A DNA stretch of 64,000 nt from Bacteriovoracaceae bacterium (GTDB taxonomy: Bacteria; Bdellovibrionota; Bacteriovoracia; Bacteriovoracales; Bacteriovoracaceae): positions 62,001-126,000 of the forward strand of contig JAHDBN010000007.1 of assembly GCA_020630335.1 (NCBI GenBank). Reading direction: 5' to 3'. Every line of letters starts with the position of its first letter. Position 1 is the stretch's first letter. This document shows, in pieces, positions 35,974 to 44,013 of the stretch. Position numbers and translations under genes: made by a program. The notes under the pieces are model-generated. The model saw nothing but the letters and a program-made list of their open reading frames with translations. It searched no databases and was not told the origin of the DNA.

Positions 35974-36353
35974 TTTTTGAGGTTCTTAGAAAGTTTTTTT
36001 AAAGTTTCCGTAACTTTCATAATAAATTTTCTTTGCTGTTCTACTTCTTTTTCCAACTCATTAATTTTTTCATTCTGTGCATTTATTTTTTTATTTATTT
36101 CTTCATTATTTAGTGAGCCAGAAGTTGATTGATGTTGAACTTCTTCAATTGAACCAGACATTTGATTTATTCTTTCTTCTAGCGATTGAGTCCTTGTAAC
36201 CAAGCCTGCTAACATTTGTTGTGATTGGCTTTGAGCCTGAGCGGCTTGAGCTTTACTTGCTTCTTCTGCAGCTAATTCTTCAGTTGTTTTACAAGATATA
36301 AAAGTTAAAAATAGTAGAAGTAAAAGATTATTCAAATTCATCAATTGTTTCAT
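35970..36353 (-). CDS. coiled-coil lipoprotein, CpoB-like region
   Basis: 127 residues. The signal ends in FLTFISC, so Cys is lipidated. The mature chain is a long helix rich in Gln, Ala and Glu (KAQAAQAQSQSQQ), then a coiled coil from about 60 to 120 (EEINKKINAQNEKINELEKE). It resembles the trimerising coiled coil of CpoB/YbgF that accompanies Pal in many bacteria, but there is no TPR domain. It overlaps the upstream lipoprotein gene by 26 bases. Role with Pal is inferred from the operon. Confidence 0.72.
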   Translation of the reverse strand: MKQLMNLNNLLLLLFLTFISCKTTEELAAEEASKAQAAQAQSQSQQMLAGLVTRTQSLEERINQMSGSIEEVQHQSTSGSLNNEEINKKINAQNEKINELEKEVEQQRKFIMKVTETLKKLSKNLKK

Positions 36354-36660
36354 TTGTTAATGCCTGCCTTTTGATTGACTGAAATTCAGCTCTCTCTGAA
36401 TAATATAGCGAATATTTTGCGAATTTTTTAGCTTTATTGAATTGTTTTTTTCTATAAGCTTCTCGTGCTTGTCGATAGAGCATTTCTGCTTTTCTGTAAT
36501 TTGCAGAATCAAACTTATCGGCATCGGCTGAGCGCGCTGCATTGAACCCTGCTTTGGCATATTCCATCTCTAGAGTTGGTCTGGTGACGGTGAGTGCACA
36601 AGATATAAAAAAAGGAGCAATTAATGCTCCTTTTAAAAATTTAATAAAATTATTTAACAT
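36328..36660 (-). CDS. DUF4398-like lipoprotein
   Basis: 110 residues with a lipobox FFISC near residue 21. The mature part is helical with an Ala/Lys/Tyr pattern (AEMLYRQAREAYRKKQFNKAKKFAKYS) like single-TPR, DUF4398-type lipoproteins. It starts right after the Pal stop, with no gap. It may form a helical partner of Pal in the outer-membrane/peptidoglycan link. The function is not established. Confidence 0.72.
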   Translation of the reverse strand: MLNNFIKFLKGALIAPFFISCALTVTRPTLEMEYAKAGFNAARSADADKFDSANYRKAEMLYRQAREAYRKKQFNKAKKFAKYSLYYSERAEFQSIKRQALTNETIDEFE

Positions 36661-37386
36661 CTATTTTGCCGTGATAATAAAATTTACTCTTCTATTTTTT
36701 GCCCAGCCAGATTCATCTTGAGTGTAATCTAGAGGTCTTTCTTTACCATAACTAATAGTAGAAACTCTGAAAGCACTAATTCCTTTTGACACAAAATAAT
36801 CTTTTATAGAATTAGCTCTTCTTTCTCCTAACGCTAGGTTGTACTGAACAGAACCTCTCTCATCACAATGGCCCTCAATTTGAACTGATACTGAAGGATT
36901 ATCTTTTAGAAAAGAAATATTGCTATCCATTAAACTTTTAGCAGTAGAAATTAAACTCGCTGAATTAAATGGAAAGTATACAGTAGATAAGCCTCCAGCA
37001 TTCATATCATCAGAACTGCCATTAACTTCAAAAGGACTATCTGAATAGTTAGCACTTCCTGAATATGTAGCTCCATCTACAGATCCACCAACGATATCGC
37101 TGGTATCTATTACTCCAGCATTAATTGCATCAGTTCCAATCTCTGAGCCTGAACCATCTGTTCCATAAGTAGATGATCCATCTGAATATAAAGGAGGAGC
37201 ACCATTAGCATTCGTTGGAATAGATCCACCACTTCCGCCCATTCCTACACCTTGAGTACCATTTGTACTTCCAGAATTTTCTCCTGAAGAAACAATAACG
37301 GCATCACTTTTTTTCTTTTTATTAGATGAACAACTGAATGCAAAAATTAAGGTTAAAATTGATAATACGTTCAACATTTTTTTCAT
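36661..37386 (-). CDS. pal: peptidoglycan-associated lipoprotein Pal
   Basis: I choose the ATG at 37386 (MKKMLNVLS...), since AGGAG precedes it and the lipobox FAFSC then falls at residue 19; an earlier in-frame start at 37449 adds 21 odd residues. The protein has 241 residues. A long Gly/Ser-rich linker (about 20-125, with repeated GG and NG) is followed by a canonical Pal OmpA-like domain: EGHCDERGS, YNLALGERRANSIKDYF and a final FIITAK. Pal links the outer membrane to peptidoglycan in division. No TolB or TolA is visible in the window. It heads a six-gene operon with tsaD, rsmA and smpB. Confidence 0.94.
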   Translation of the reverse strand: MKKMLNVLSILTLIFAFSCSSNKKKKSDAVIVSSGENSGSTNGTQGVGMGGSGGSIPTNANGAPPLYSDGSSTYGTDGSGSEIGTDAINAGVIDTSDIVGGSVDGATYSGSANYSDSPFEVNGSSDDMNAGGLSTVYFPFNSASLISTAKSLMDSNISFLKDNPSVSVQIEGHCDERGSVQYNLALGERRANSIKDYFVSKGISAFRVSTISYGKERPLDYTQDESGWAKNRRVNFIITAK

Positions 37387-37465
37387 ATCTTCTCCTGTAA
37401 CGAATCTATATATAAGGACATTATAAACGATTATTTTCTTTACTGCCAAACTCGTTTAAATAAAA

Positions 37466-40003
37466 ATGAAGTTTATGAAAAATATTGCACTTTTTTTTAC
37501 ATTCTTATTTTTATCTGGAGTTGTTCATTCAGAAGATTACCTGACTGAAAAGATCAGCGTGAGGTTTAAAGATAAAAAACTTACTATTCATCTACACTTT
37601 CCAGTGGATAAAAAAGTATTTGCTGAAAATTCGATTAGGATTATAAAAAGTGATTTTCATAAAATTCATAATTACTTTGATTATATGCCACGATCTTCTG
37701 TTCATATAGTTGTTTCAGAATCTGCAGGAGAAGCAAATGGTTCTGCCAGTGTTTTTCCAAGAAATACTATTTACTTAAATGATTTTCCACCTCATGAGTA
37801 TAGCAGTTTATCTCATACAGGTGATTGGTTAAGAATTTTACTGGTGCACGAGTATACGCATATTTTGACGTTAGAAATGACGAATGGACTTAGGCAGTTT
37901 TTTCGATTCTTCTTAGGTTCTACCATGAAGTGGTCTCAATTTATGCCAAGATGGTTATCTGAGGGAGTAGCGACTTGGGCAGAGAGTGAGTTTACAAAAG
38001 AGGGAAGGATTCACCACCCTTTGATTAGATCTAAAATGGTATCTCTTCTTAAGAGTGCGAACACTTGCCAAGGAAAATTATGTTTAGATAAACCACGCCA
38101 CTACCCGTTTGGAGGCTATGCTTATTGGATAGGAGGATATCTTTTAAGTCACATAGAAAAAAGAAAACAAGGTAGTATTAAGTGTTTGTTCGGAAAATAT
38201 TCAAAAACTTTACCTTTTTTAATAGATCATCGACTTAAAAAGTGTACAGGGAAAAGTTTTGAAGAAAACTTCAAAGAATTTAGAAAAAAATATTTAAGTA
38301 AAAATACATCAAGGTGTTACTTCACTGAGAAAAAGATTTGTGGAAAGTTTTCTAGAAAGTTAAGAAATATAAATTGGTTCAAAGGACATGCTGAAAACAA
38401 TGATATCGCTGCTTTTGTTTATAACCCTAACAAAAATGCAGAAGGGTATGGCGGAAAAGATGCGGAAAGGTTAATTGTCTATGATAAAAAACTTAAAAAA
38501 TATAAGCAGAAATTCTTTGATAGAGTTATTGATAAGATAGATTTTAATTTAGATGGTGACTTAACTGTATCTTTGTATGAAGCTTCTAGTGATGATAGCC
38601 AGGGAATGAAAAGAATTTTTTCTGTTTATAAAAATAGAAAATTCTATTCATTTAATCCGCCAAAGCTATGTCATGAGTTGTTAAATAAAAACAACACTCG
38701 TTATATTTGTAAGAATTATGATGGGTCTGAATATAAAGTTGTTCTCTATGAAAATAAGCAAGCAAAAGAAACTGTCTTGAAAACTTTTTCTAAATTAGAT
38801 CGAATTAAAATAACAAATATAAAGAAAGGTGAGGTCGATTCTAAGTCTATTTCTCTACCTCGTGAAGAAAAAGAGAACAAGAAAACTGTTTTAAATTCTT
38901 CTAAGTATAGAGGAATCAAGTATCTTCTTCCTAAGTATGTAGTGCCAAATCTTTTAATTTTTAATGATCTTACCTTTATCGGTCTAAATACAGGAATGAA
39001 TGATCCTTTGGGAAGACACAATGTATTGCTTGGGATGAATTATGTTTTAGGAGTGCCTTCGAATCAAAACATTAAGACTCCAATCACTTCGTTTGCAAGT
39101 TATACTCATCAATTTTTTAATGAAAAATGGTTTTTAAATGCGAATTATTCTAAATCACTTAGTCAAAGTGGGCTTAATAATATTGTAAATACAGCGGAAT
39201 CTTTTGGAGCTAGTTTGGGACATCGTTGGAGTCTAGGAAAAATAAATGTTACAAATACTATTTTTGCTAGAAAGTCTTCTCAAAGAGATTCATTGCTAGA
39301 GTCAATTACCCAAGGATTAAGTTATAAAAGAAAAATACAGAGCTATGGAACACGTCTTAGCTTAAGGCATAATACAAATTCTTTAAATTCACTTTATAGA
39401 GGATTTAGTTTATCAGGAAGCTTTAGTTCTCAAAAAAATGAAAGCTTTAAAAGTTATAACTTGATTTCTACTTCAGCAAAATTAAATCTTCGTTGGAGTA
39501 AATCTTTGTCTCAGTTTTTTCAAGGAACTTATTCATTACTAGATGGATTAGATCAATCTGGGAAAAAATATAGAGATGGTGTCTTATACGGAGGGGGAAG
39601 AAATTCTTTACTTACGGGTTCTGGTTTCGAGCATCCATCTTATTTAATTGGTTACGGAGGAGTTTTTGGAAGTAAACTTGCTTCTGCTAGATCAGAGTTA
39701 GAACTTAAAGTATTCCGAGTCTTTGATGGTTGGGATTTTATTCCTACCTACTTTAAATATGTGAATCTTTTTGCTGGAGCTGATTATATAACTTCAAAAA
39801 ATTTAATTATTGGTATTCGACCCAATGGAAGTTACGTGACAGAGCCTAAGCCAAGTATTGTTTCAGGTTTTGGAGGAGTGAGAATAAAACTAGACTTTTT
39901 CTATTTACTCCCATTAGAAATTGATTTGTTTGCAGCTTATAGTTCACATCGCGTTTATTCATCGAACACTGGTTACTTAATAAAAACAAACCTTAGCTTT
40001 TAG
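37466..40003 (+). CDS. outer-membrane gluzincin metallopeptidase fused to a beta-barrel
   Basis: 845 residues. A signal peptide (about 22 residues) is followed by a zinc peptidase domain with HEYTH (128-132) and, 34 residues after the second His, Glu166 in WLSEGVATW, the gluzincin pattern. A charged middle region follows, and the last 350 or so residues are beta-strand-rich, ending with Phe (TNLSF), typical of an outer-membrane barrel. The peptidase would sit in the periplasm or outside, anchored by the barrel. It is divergent from pal. Substrate is unknown; surface proteolysis during prey contact is one idea. Confidence 0.83.
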   Translation: MKFMKNIALFFTFLFLSGVVHSEDYLTEKISVRFKDKKLTIHLHFPVDKKVFAENSIRIIKSDFHKIHNYFDYMPRSSVHIVVSESAGEANGSASVFPRNTIYLNDFPPHEYSSLSHTGDWLRILLVHEYTHILTLEMTNGLRQFFRFFLGSTMKWSQFMPRWLSEGVATWAESEFTKEGRIHHPLIRSKMVSLLKSANTCQGKLCLDKPRHYPFGGYAYWIGGYLLSHIEKRKQGSIKCLFGKYSKTLPFLIDHRLKKCTGKSFEENFKEFRKKYLSKNTSRCYFTEKKICGKFSRKLRNINWFKGHAENNDIAAFVYNPNKNAEGYGGKDAERLIVYDKKLKKYKQKFFDRVIDKIDFNLDGDLTVSLYEASSDDSQGMKRIFSVYKNRKFYSFNPPKLCHELLNKNNTRYICKNYDGSEYKVVLYENKQAKETVLKTFSKLDRIKITNIKKGEVDSKSISLPREEKENKKTVLNSSKYRGIKYLLPKYVVPNLLIFNDLTFIGLNTGMNDPLGRHNVLLGMNYVLGVPSNQNIKTPITSFASYTHQFFNEKWFLNANYSKSLSQSGLNNIVNTAESFGASLGHRWSLGKINVTNTIFARKSSQRDSLLESITQGLSYKRKIQSYGTRLSLRHNTNSLNSLYRGFSLSGSFSSQKNESFKSYNLISTSAKLNLRWSKSLSQFFQGTYSLLDGLDQSGKKYRDGVLYGGGRNSLLTGSGFEHPSYLIGYGGVFGSKLASARSELELKVFRVFDGWDFIPTYFKYVNLFAGADYITSKNLIIGIRPNGSYVTEPKPSIVSGFGGVRIKLDFFYLLPLEIDLFAAYSSHRVYSSNTGYLIKTNLSF

Positions 40004-40087
40004 GTGTGTCATATTCGTGACTGGAATTATGTAAGAGAGTCAAGCTCGTGACAGTTTATTTTCTTATATAAAATACGTTAGAATAAA

Positions 40088-40114
40088 TTGTGGCACACAT
40101 TTTGCTACTATAAA
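40088..40114 (+). promoter_or_regulatory. possible promoter of a candidate small RNA
   Basis: TTGTGG (40088-40093) and an AT-rich -10 region starting with TATAAA (40109-40114) are 15 bases apart; a shifted -10 (TAAATA at 40111) gives 17. Either would start a transcript near 40120. Confidence 0.35.
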
Positions 40115-40119
40115 TATAG

Positions 40120-40212
40120 GCAGAGATTTTAGAGAAAAGGGATTTTCTCGTTATGAAAATGGATTTTCAATAGAGATGCAGGGGGCTATTTTACATAGTC
40201 CCTTTTTTTTAC
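40120..40212 (+). ncRNA. candidate small structured RNA of about 90 nt
   Basis: Between the peptidase gene and the histidine kinase gene lies a promoter-like box, then a hairpin GAGAAAA/TTTTCTC (40132-40138 with 40043+100 i.e. 40143-40149) with a GGGA loop, a second inverted repeat around 40154-40169, and a strong terminator. No gene is read out of it; a six-codon ORF at 40153-40173 is the only frame. It could be a small RNA, a leader peptide region, or only the terminated 3' end of the peptidase transcript. Confidence 0.4.
40182..40210 (+). terminator. strong Rho-independent terminator
   Basis: GGGGCTAT (40182-40189) pairs with ATAGTCCC (40195-40202), one G-T pair included, around a 5-base loop, followed by eight T's. 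It ends transcription from the peptidase gene or from the candidate small RNA, ahead of the histidine kinase gene. Confidence 0.9.
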
Positions 40213-40252
40213 CCGGAATTGACTAAACTTTATTGACCCTAAGAGCTATTCC

Positions 40253-41815
40253 TTGCACTATGGGCTAGTGAAAACCTATATCACTCTTATTCTTTTATTA
40301 ATATGTGCAGCTTTTAGTGCTGGCTATTATGGGTTTAGCTTTCGTGGAGATTATCAAGCAAGTCCTAAAGATAAGGTGGATATTTCTTATTTAAAAAGAA
40401 ATTTTGTAAAAGTTCATACCCCAGTTCTTTTAATGAGTACGAGAGAATTATTTCCAACTCAAGATTTCAAGGCCCTCGCTTTTAGTCCTAAAGATTCTAA
40501 AATAGTAAGAAGAGATTCTTTTTTTACAACAAAATATTGTTTTGATGAGATAGGTAACCTTTCTTCAAAGCAATCTGTAAAAAAAGTTTTATTTTGGGAA
40601 AATTATAGATGTGGAATTGAAAATAAACTTCCAGGATCATTTTTCAAGTTTCCTCCTTTTGTTCATCCAAGTGGACATTCTTATGTTTATCTTTTTTATA
40701 AGTATAAAGGAGAAAAAGAAGTAAGTAGGCCATGGATTTTAAATCATTTACAGTATCTGACTTATGAAGAATTAGAGGAGTTTGAAAAGAAATGGAACAA
40801 CTTACCACCTCCATATAATTTATTATCTCAAATAGAAAAAGAGGTAAGACCTCTTGTCGGTTCTTTAACGGGTACATTTTTTTCAAAGGATTATGTTTTT
40901 TTACTTGATTGGGACATTTTTAATTTTTTTGAAACGATTTATAAGGTTTATCCTAAAAAAGATTTTGTTAAATTTTTCTCAGAGTCTTCTTATTCCGTGA
41001 GCCCAGTGTCGAATAGAAAGTGTCTAATAAAAGAAGGAAATCTTTGTTGGAATTATTCTTTAAGCCATCTTATTGAGAAAGTTGGTTACAGTAAGGTTTC
41101 AATTTCTCTTATTTTGATAGGAGGAATTCTTTTTGGCCTTTTTTCTATTTATTCAATGTTTTCAAAAGAAAGAAAAGAAGATGAGAAAAGAAAATTTGCT
41201 TTAAGAATTCTTAGTCATGAATTACGAACACCTGTCAGTAGTATTCTTTTAAAACTAGAAAATTTGACAAATAATTCAGCAAATTTCTCTGATGATGACC
41301 AAGAGAAAATTTTAAAGATTTCTTCTGATGCTCATAGATTAAGACGATTAATTGAAATGAGTACAAACTATTTAACGAGCTCACAAAAAGAAAATATAAA
41401 ATTAAGAAAAGAACTTGATTCTATAAATGGATTTCTAGAGGACTTTTCTTTTGATTATCCTGAAATTGAGATCACGGTCTTAGAAGAAGATATTTCACTG
41501 AAAGTAGATGAATACTGGCTTCAAGTATGCGTAAAGAACTTGATTGAAAATGCTAAAATGCACGGAAAAGCTCCAATAAAGCTAAATTGTAAACTTGAGG
41601 AAAAGTTTGTGAAAATTTCAGTCTCAGATGCTGGAGAATGTTCTTTTAATGATTTAAAACATATGACAGAGGACTTTGTTAAAGGAAATAATAGTAGTGG
41701 AACTGGTTTAGGATTAAATATTGTTCAAAAAGTTTTAAAAAATATGAATGCTAAATTATCATTCTCAAAAAATCCTACGACCTTTAGTATTAGTATTGAA
41801 AGAGGTGAAGCATGA
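40253..41815 (+). CDS. membrane sensor histidine kinase
   Basis: 520 residues. A first membrane helix (about 10-28), a periplasmic sensor region of about 250 residues rich in aromatics and Cys, a second helix (about 282-303), then the kinase core. Phospho-His about 322 is in ILSHELRTPVSS; N-box NLIENAKMHGK; G2 box GTGLGLNIVQ. The G1 box reads DAGEC where DxGxG is usual, so its second Gly is Cys. The start is uncertain: TTG 40253 has an AAGAG seven bases upstream, while GTG 40268 lacks a site. The response regulator gene overlaps its end by four bases, so the two form a cognate pair. Confidence 0.88.
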   Translation: MHYGLVKTYITLILLLICAAFSAGYYGFSFRGDYQASPKDKVDISYLKRNFVKVHTPVLLMSTRELFPTQDFKALAFSPKDSKIVRRDSFFTTKYCFDEIGNLSSKQSVKKVLFWENYRCGIENKLPGSFFKFPPFVHPSGHSYVYLFYKYKGEKEVSRPWILNHLQYLTYEELEEFEKKWNNLPPPYNLLSQIEKEVRPLVGSLTGTFFSKDYVFLLDWDIFNFFETIYKVYPKKDFVKFFSESSYSVSPVSNRKCLIKEGNLCWNYSLSHLIEKVGYSKVSISLILIGGILFGLFSIYSMFSKERKEDEKRKFALRILSHELRTPVSSILLKLENLTNNSANFSDDDQEKILKISSDAHRLRRLIEMSTNYLTSSQKENIKLRKELDSINGFLEDFSFDYPEIEITVLEEDISLKVDEYWLQVCVKNLIENAKMHGKAPIKLNCKLEEKFVKISVSDAGECSFNDLKHMTEDFVKGNNSSGTGLGLNIVQKVLKNMNAKLSFSKNPTTFSISIERGEA

Positions 41816-42480
41816 GTAGTAAATTATTATTAGTAGAAGATGATGAAAGCTTAGGAGAGTCACTAAAAGATTTTCTTCAAGGAGAAGGATTTAAAGTTGA
41901 CTGGAAAAAAAATTTAACTGAAACTTCTGAATATTTATCAAATAATAAAACTGAAATCATTATTCTTGACTGGATGCTTCCAGATGGACAAGGAATTGAT
42001 TACTTAAAATCTCCTGCTTTTAAAAGTGACGTTCCAGTTATTATGCTCACTGCAAGATCTGAGCTTGTTGATAAAATTGTAGGCCTCGAAGCTGGAGCCA
42101 GTGATTATTTAACTAAACCCTTTGAGCCTAGAGAGTTAGTTGCAAGGATTAGAGTACAGCTTAGAAAGCAAGATGAAGGTGAGGGTGAAGAAGTTATTCA
42201 AAGAGGTAAGTTAGAGATCAATACTTTAACAAGAGAAGTCTTTTTTAATAATGACCTCATCTATTTAACAAAAATGGAATATGAACTTTTAAAGCTTTTA
42301 GCAGAAAATCCTGGCCGCCCTTTTACGAGAGATGAACTTCTTAATAAAGTCTGGGGATTTGAATTCACACCATCTACAAGAACTGTCGACACTCATGTTC
42401 TTCAATTAAGACAAAAACTAGATGAATCTCTTATAGATACTGTTCGTGGCGTTGGATACAGGTTTAAAAAAGGTTTATAG
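41812..42480 (+). CDS. OmpR-family response regulator
   Basis: 222 residues. A receiver domain has the acidic pocket (VEDDE), phospho-acceptor Asp53 in ILDWMLPDG, the Thr of MLTARSE and Lys in YLTKPFEP. The C-terminal winged helix (RPFTRDELLNKVWG, then TRTVDTHVLQLRQKL and GVGYRF) is OmpR/PhoB type. It starts inside the kinase gene's end. The target genes are unknown. Confidence 0.96.
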   Translation: MSSKLLLVEDDESLGESLKDFLQGEGFKVDWKKNLTETSEYLSNNKTEIIILDWMLPDGQGIDYLKSPAFKSDVPVIMLTARSELVDKIVGLEAGASDYLTKPFEPRELVARIRVQLRKQDEGEGEEVIQRGKLEINTLTREVFFNNDLIYLTKMEYELLKLLAENPGRPFTRDELLNKVWGFEFTPSTRTVDTHVLQLRQKLDESLIDTVRGVGYRFKKGL

Positions 42481-42513
42481 GGTATAAACTTAAGTTTCTT
42501 TTAAAGAATTTCT

Positions 42514-42540
42514 TTAATTTTTCAATCGATCTACCGATAA
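42514..42540 (+). promoter_or_regulatory. sigma-28 (FliA)-like promoter of the PilZ gene
   Basis: ACCGATAA (42533-42540) matches the FliA -10 consensus in seven of eight positions. Eleven bases upstream, TTAATTTT (42514-42521) matches TAAAGTTT in six of eight positions. The box lies 18 bases before the PilZ ATG, which has its own GGGGAG. Confidence 0.5.
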
Positions 42541-42558
42541 ATATTCAGGGGAGATCAT

Positions 42559-43014
42559 ATGGCAGATATCATTGATTTTAATGCTAGAAGAGAAGCTAAT
42601 ATTGCGAATAAAAAACGACAGTTTGAGAGAATTTTCTTTCAAGAAGTTATTGGTTGTTATTCAGTCATAGAAGAAGGAAATCAAATTTTTCCAATCGAAA
42701 TTGTTGATATCTCAGAGAGTGGTTGCAAGATTCAAGTACCTGAAAATGCAGCAGGTGAAAAGAACTTTGAAATTGATTCAGAAATTAGTATTAGAATGTA
42801 TTTTACGAAAAAATCTTTTATTACTTTAGTTGCTAAGATTAAAAGATCAGATATCACAACTGATAAATCAGGAAAGCAGTTTTTAGAAATGGGGGCGGAG
42901 TTTGATCAAAGCTTACCAGGACATAATGTCCTAAAATCTTTTGTCCAGTTTGTTTCTAGCTTTGCTGAGTATTCAAATGTGGATAATAATACGAAAAAAG
43001 TATATTTCCTTTAA
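42559..43014 (+). CDS. PilZ-domain (c-di-GMP receptor-type) protein
   Basis: 151 residues. A short N-terminal segment (MADIIDFNARREAN) precedes a PilZ-type beta-barrel with basic residues KRQFER standing in for the RxxxR switch and DISESGCKI for the D/NxSxxG motif. PilZ proteins bind c-di-GMP and control motility and attachment. The R motif is not perfect, so binding should not be assumed. A sigma-28-like promoter stands directly upstream, which would link it to the motile phase. It may also be transcribed together with the unknown gene that follows. Confidence 0.82.
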   Translation: MADIIDFNARREANIANKKRQFERIFFQEVIGCYSVIEEGNQIFPIEIVDISESGCKIQVPENAAGEKNFEIDSEISIRMYFTKKSFITLVAKIKRSDITTDKSGKQFLEMGAEFDQSLPGHNVLKSFVQFVSSFAEYSNVDNNTKKVYFL

Positions 43015-43035
43015 AAAACATATTATAAGTAATTT

Positions 43036-44013
43036 GTGAAAGTATTGATAATTGGCCCTTGTTTGGAGTCTTTGTTTTTTTGTGAAAAATTTCTTGAACT
43101 AGATGCAGGATCTGTCACTTTCTGGTCTGATCTTAATCCTAAAGAATTAGTTGAAAAAAAAACTGAAAGCTTGTTGTTTCAGGGTGACTCTACATATTGG
43201 AAAAACTGCCTTCAAAAACTTTCTAAAAATATCTTTTATCGAAATGAAAAAATTTTAAGGATTCAAAAAACATACTTCTCTCATGATGAAGAAAGAAGAA
43301 TGAGAGATACGTTTAAAGTTGTTTATGAAAAAACTCATGAAGATAAAAACATGGAGACTTTTGAGAATTATGATATTGTTCTAAATTTTCACGATCAATA
43401 CTCTTCTCCTCTTTTTTTAGGAGGTATAGCTCCTTGTGTTCAGGAACCTAAATGGCAAAACTTAAAACATTTAAACTATGGTAAAGATTGTCTAGGTTTA
43501 AAAGATATAAAAGGAAAAGTTGTCGTTGTTGGAAAGAGTTTTTCTGAAATAAGTCTCTTTGAAGAATTACCAGAAGAACTTATCTTTATAAATAGAGATG
43601 TCCCTAGCAATATTTCCAATTTTTATGAAAATAAGTTTGAAAAAGAAGTATCTTCATTTGAAGAAAATAAAGTCGTTGGGAAAAGAGGAGTAGAGCCAGT
43701 TAGAAAATTTCATGCATTTAAAAATGTCTATATCACTAATGTGGATTTTCTAGAAGACCGAGAGCAAGTTTTTTTAACTCTAGAACGACCTAGTTATATA
43801 GGAGAAGAGCTGTTAAAAACGATTGCTGCAGATAAAGTTCTAGTCTTAAATGGCTTTTCTAGTGAATCTCAAATTAAAACTTACCTAAGAGAAGATGAGC
43901 CAGGTTATTATCTTGTAAATTCTCTTGATTCTTATACTCAAGAGATTGAAGAGCTCGAGAAAAAGTGGTTGAATATAAAAAATGACTTTTTACAATTTTT
44001 TTCTAAAGCTTAG
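43036..44013 (+). CDS. protein of unknown function with Rossmann-like segments
   Basis: 325 residues from a GTG start. The opening (MKVLIIGPCLESLFFCEKFL) and a middle strand-loop (GKVVVVGKSFSEISLFEELP) look like the two beta-alpha-beta starts of an FAD/NAD(P)-binding oxidoreductase, but the Gly-rich GxGxxG signatures are not intact. No named family is recognised. It overlaps the following lipoprotein gene by 32 bases. Confidence 0.6.
   Translation: MKVLIIGPCLESLFFCEKFLELDAGSVTFWSDLNPKELVEKKTESLLFQGDSTYWKNCLQKLSKNIFYRNEKILRIQKTYFSHDEERRMRDTFKVVYEKTHEDKNMETFENYDIVLNFHDQYSSPLFLGGIAPCVQEPKWQNLKHLNYGKDCLGLKDIKGKVVVVGKSFSEISLFEELPEELIFINRDVPSNISNFYENKFEKEVSSFEENKVVGKRGVEPVRKFHAFKNVYITNVDFLEDREQVFLTLERPSYIGEELLKTIAADKVLVLNGFSSESQIKTYLREDEPGYYLVNSLDSYTQEIEELEKKWLNIKNDFLQFFSKA

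Noticed and set aside
36515-36522. GCCGATAA on the minus strand inside the DUF4398-like lipoprotein gene
   Set aside because: It codes for part of the protein and lacks a -35 box; the next start is not near.
38746-39021. 91-codon ORF antisense to the peptidase-barrel gene
   Set aside because: It lies wholly inside a well-supported gene and has no signal of its own.
40153-40173. six-codon ORF in the candidate small RNA
   Set aside because: Ribosome site is too far upstream (12 bases) and the hairpin structure explains the bases better.
42486-42497. AAACTTAAGTTT palindrome between the response regulator and PilZ genes
   Set aside because: Twelve-base AT-rich palindromes are expected by chance in DNA this AT-rich.
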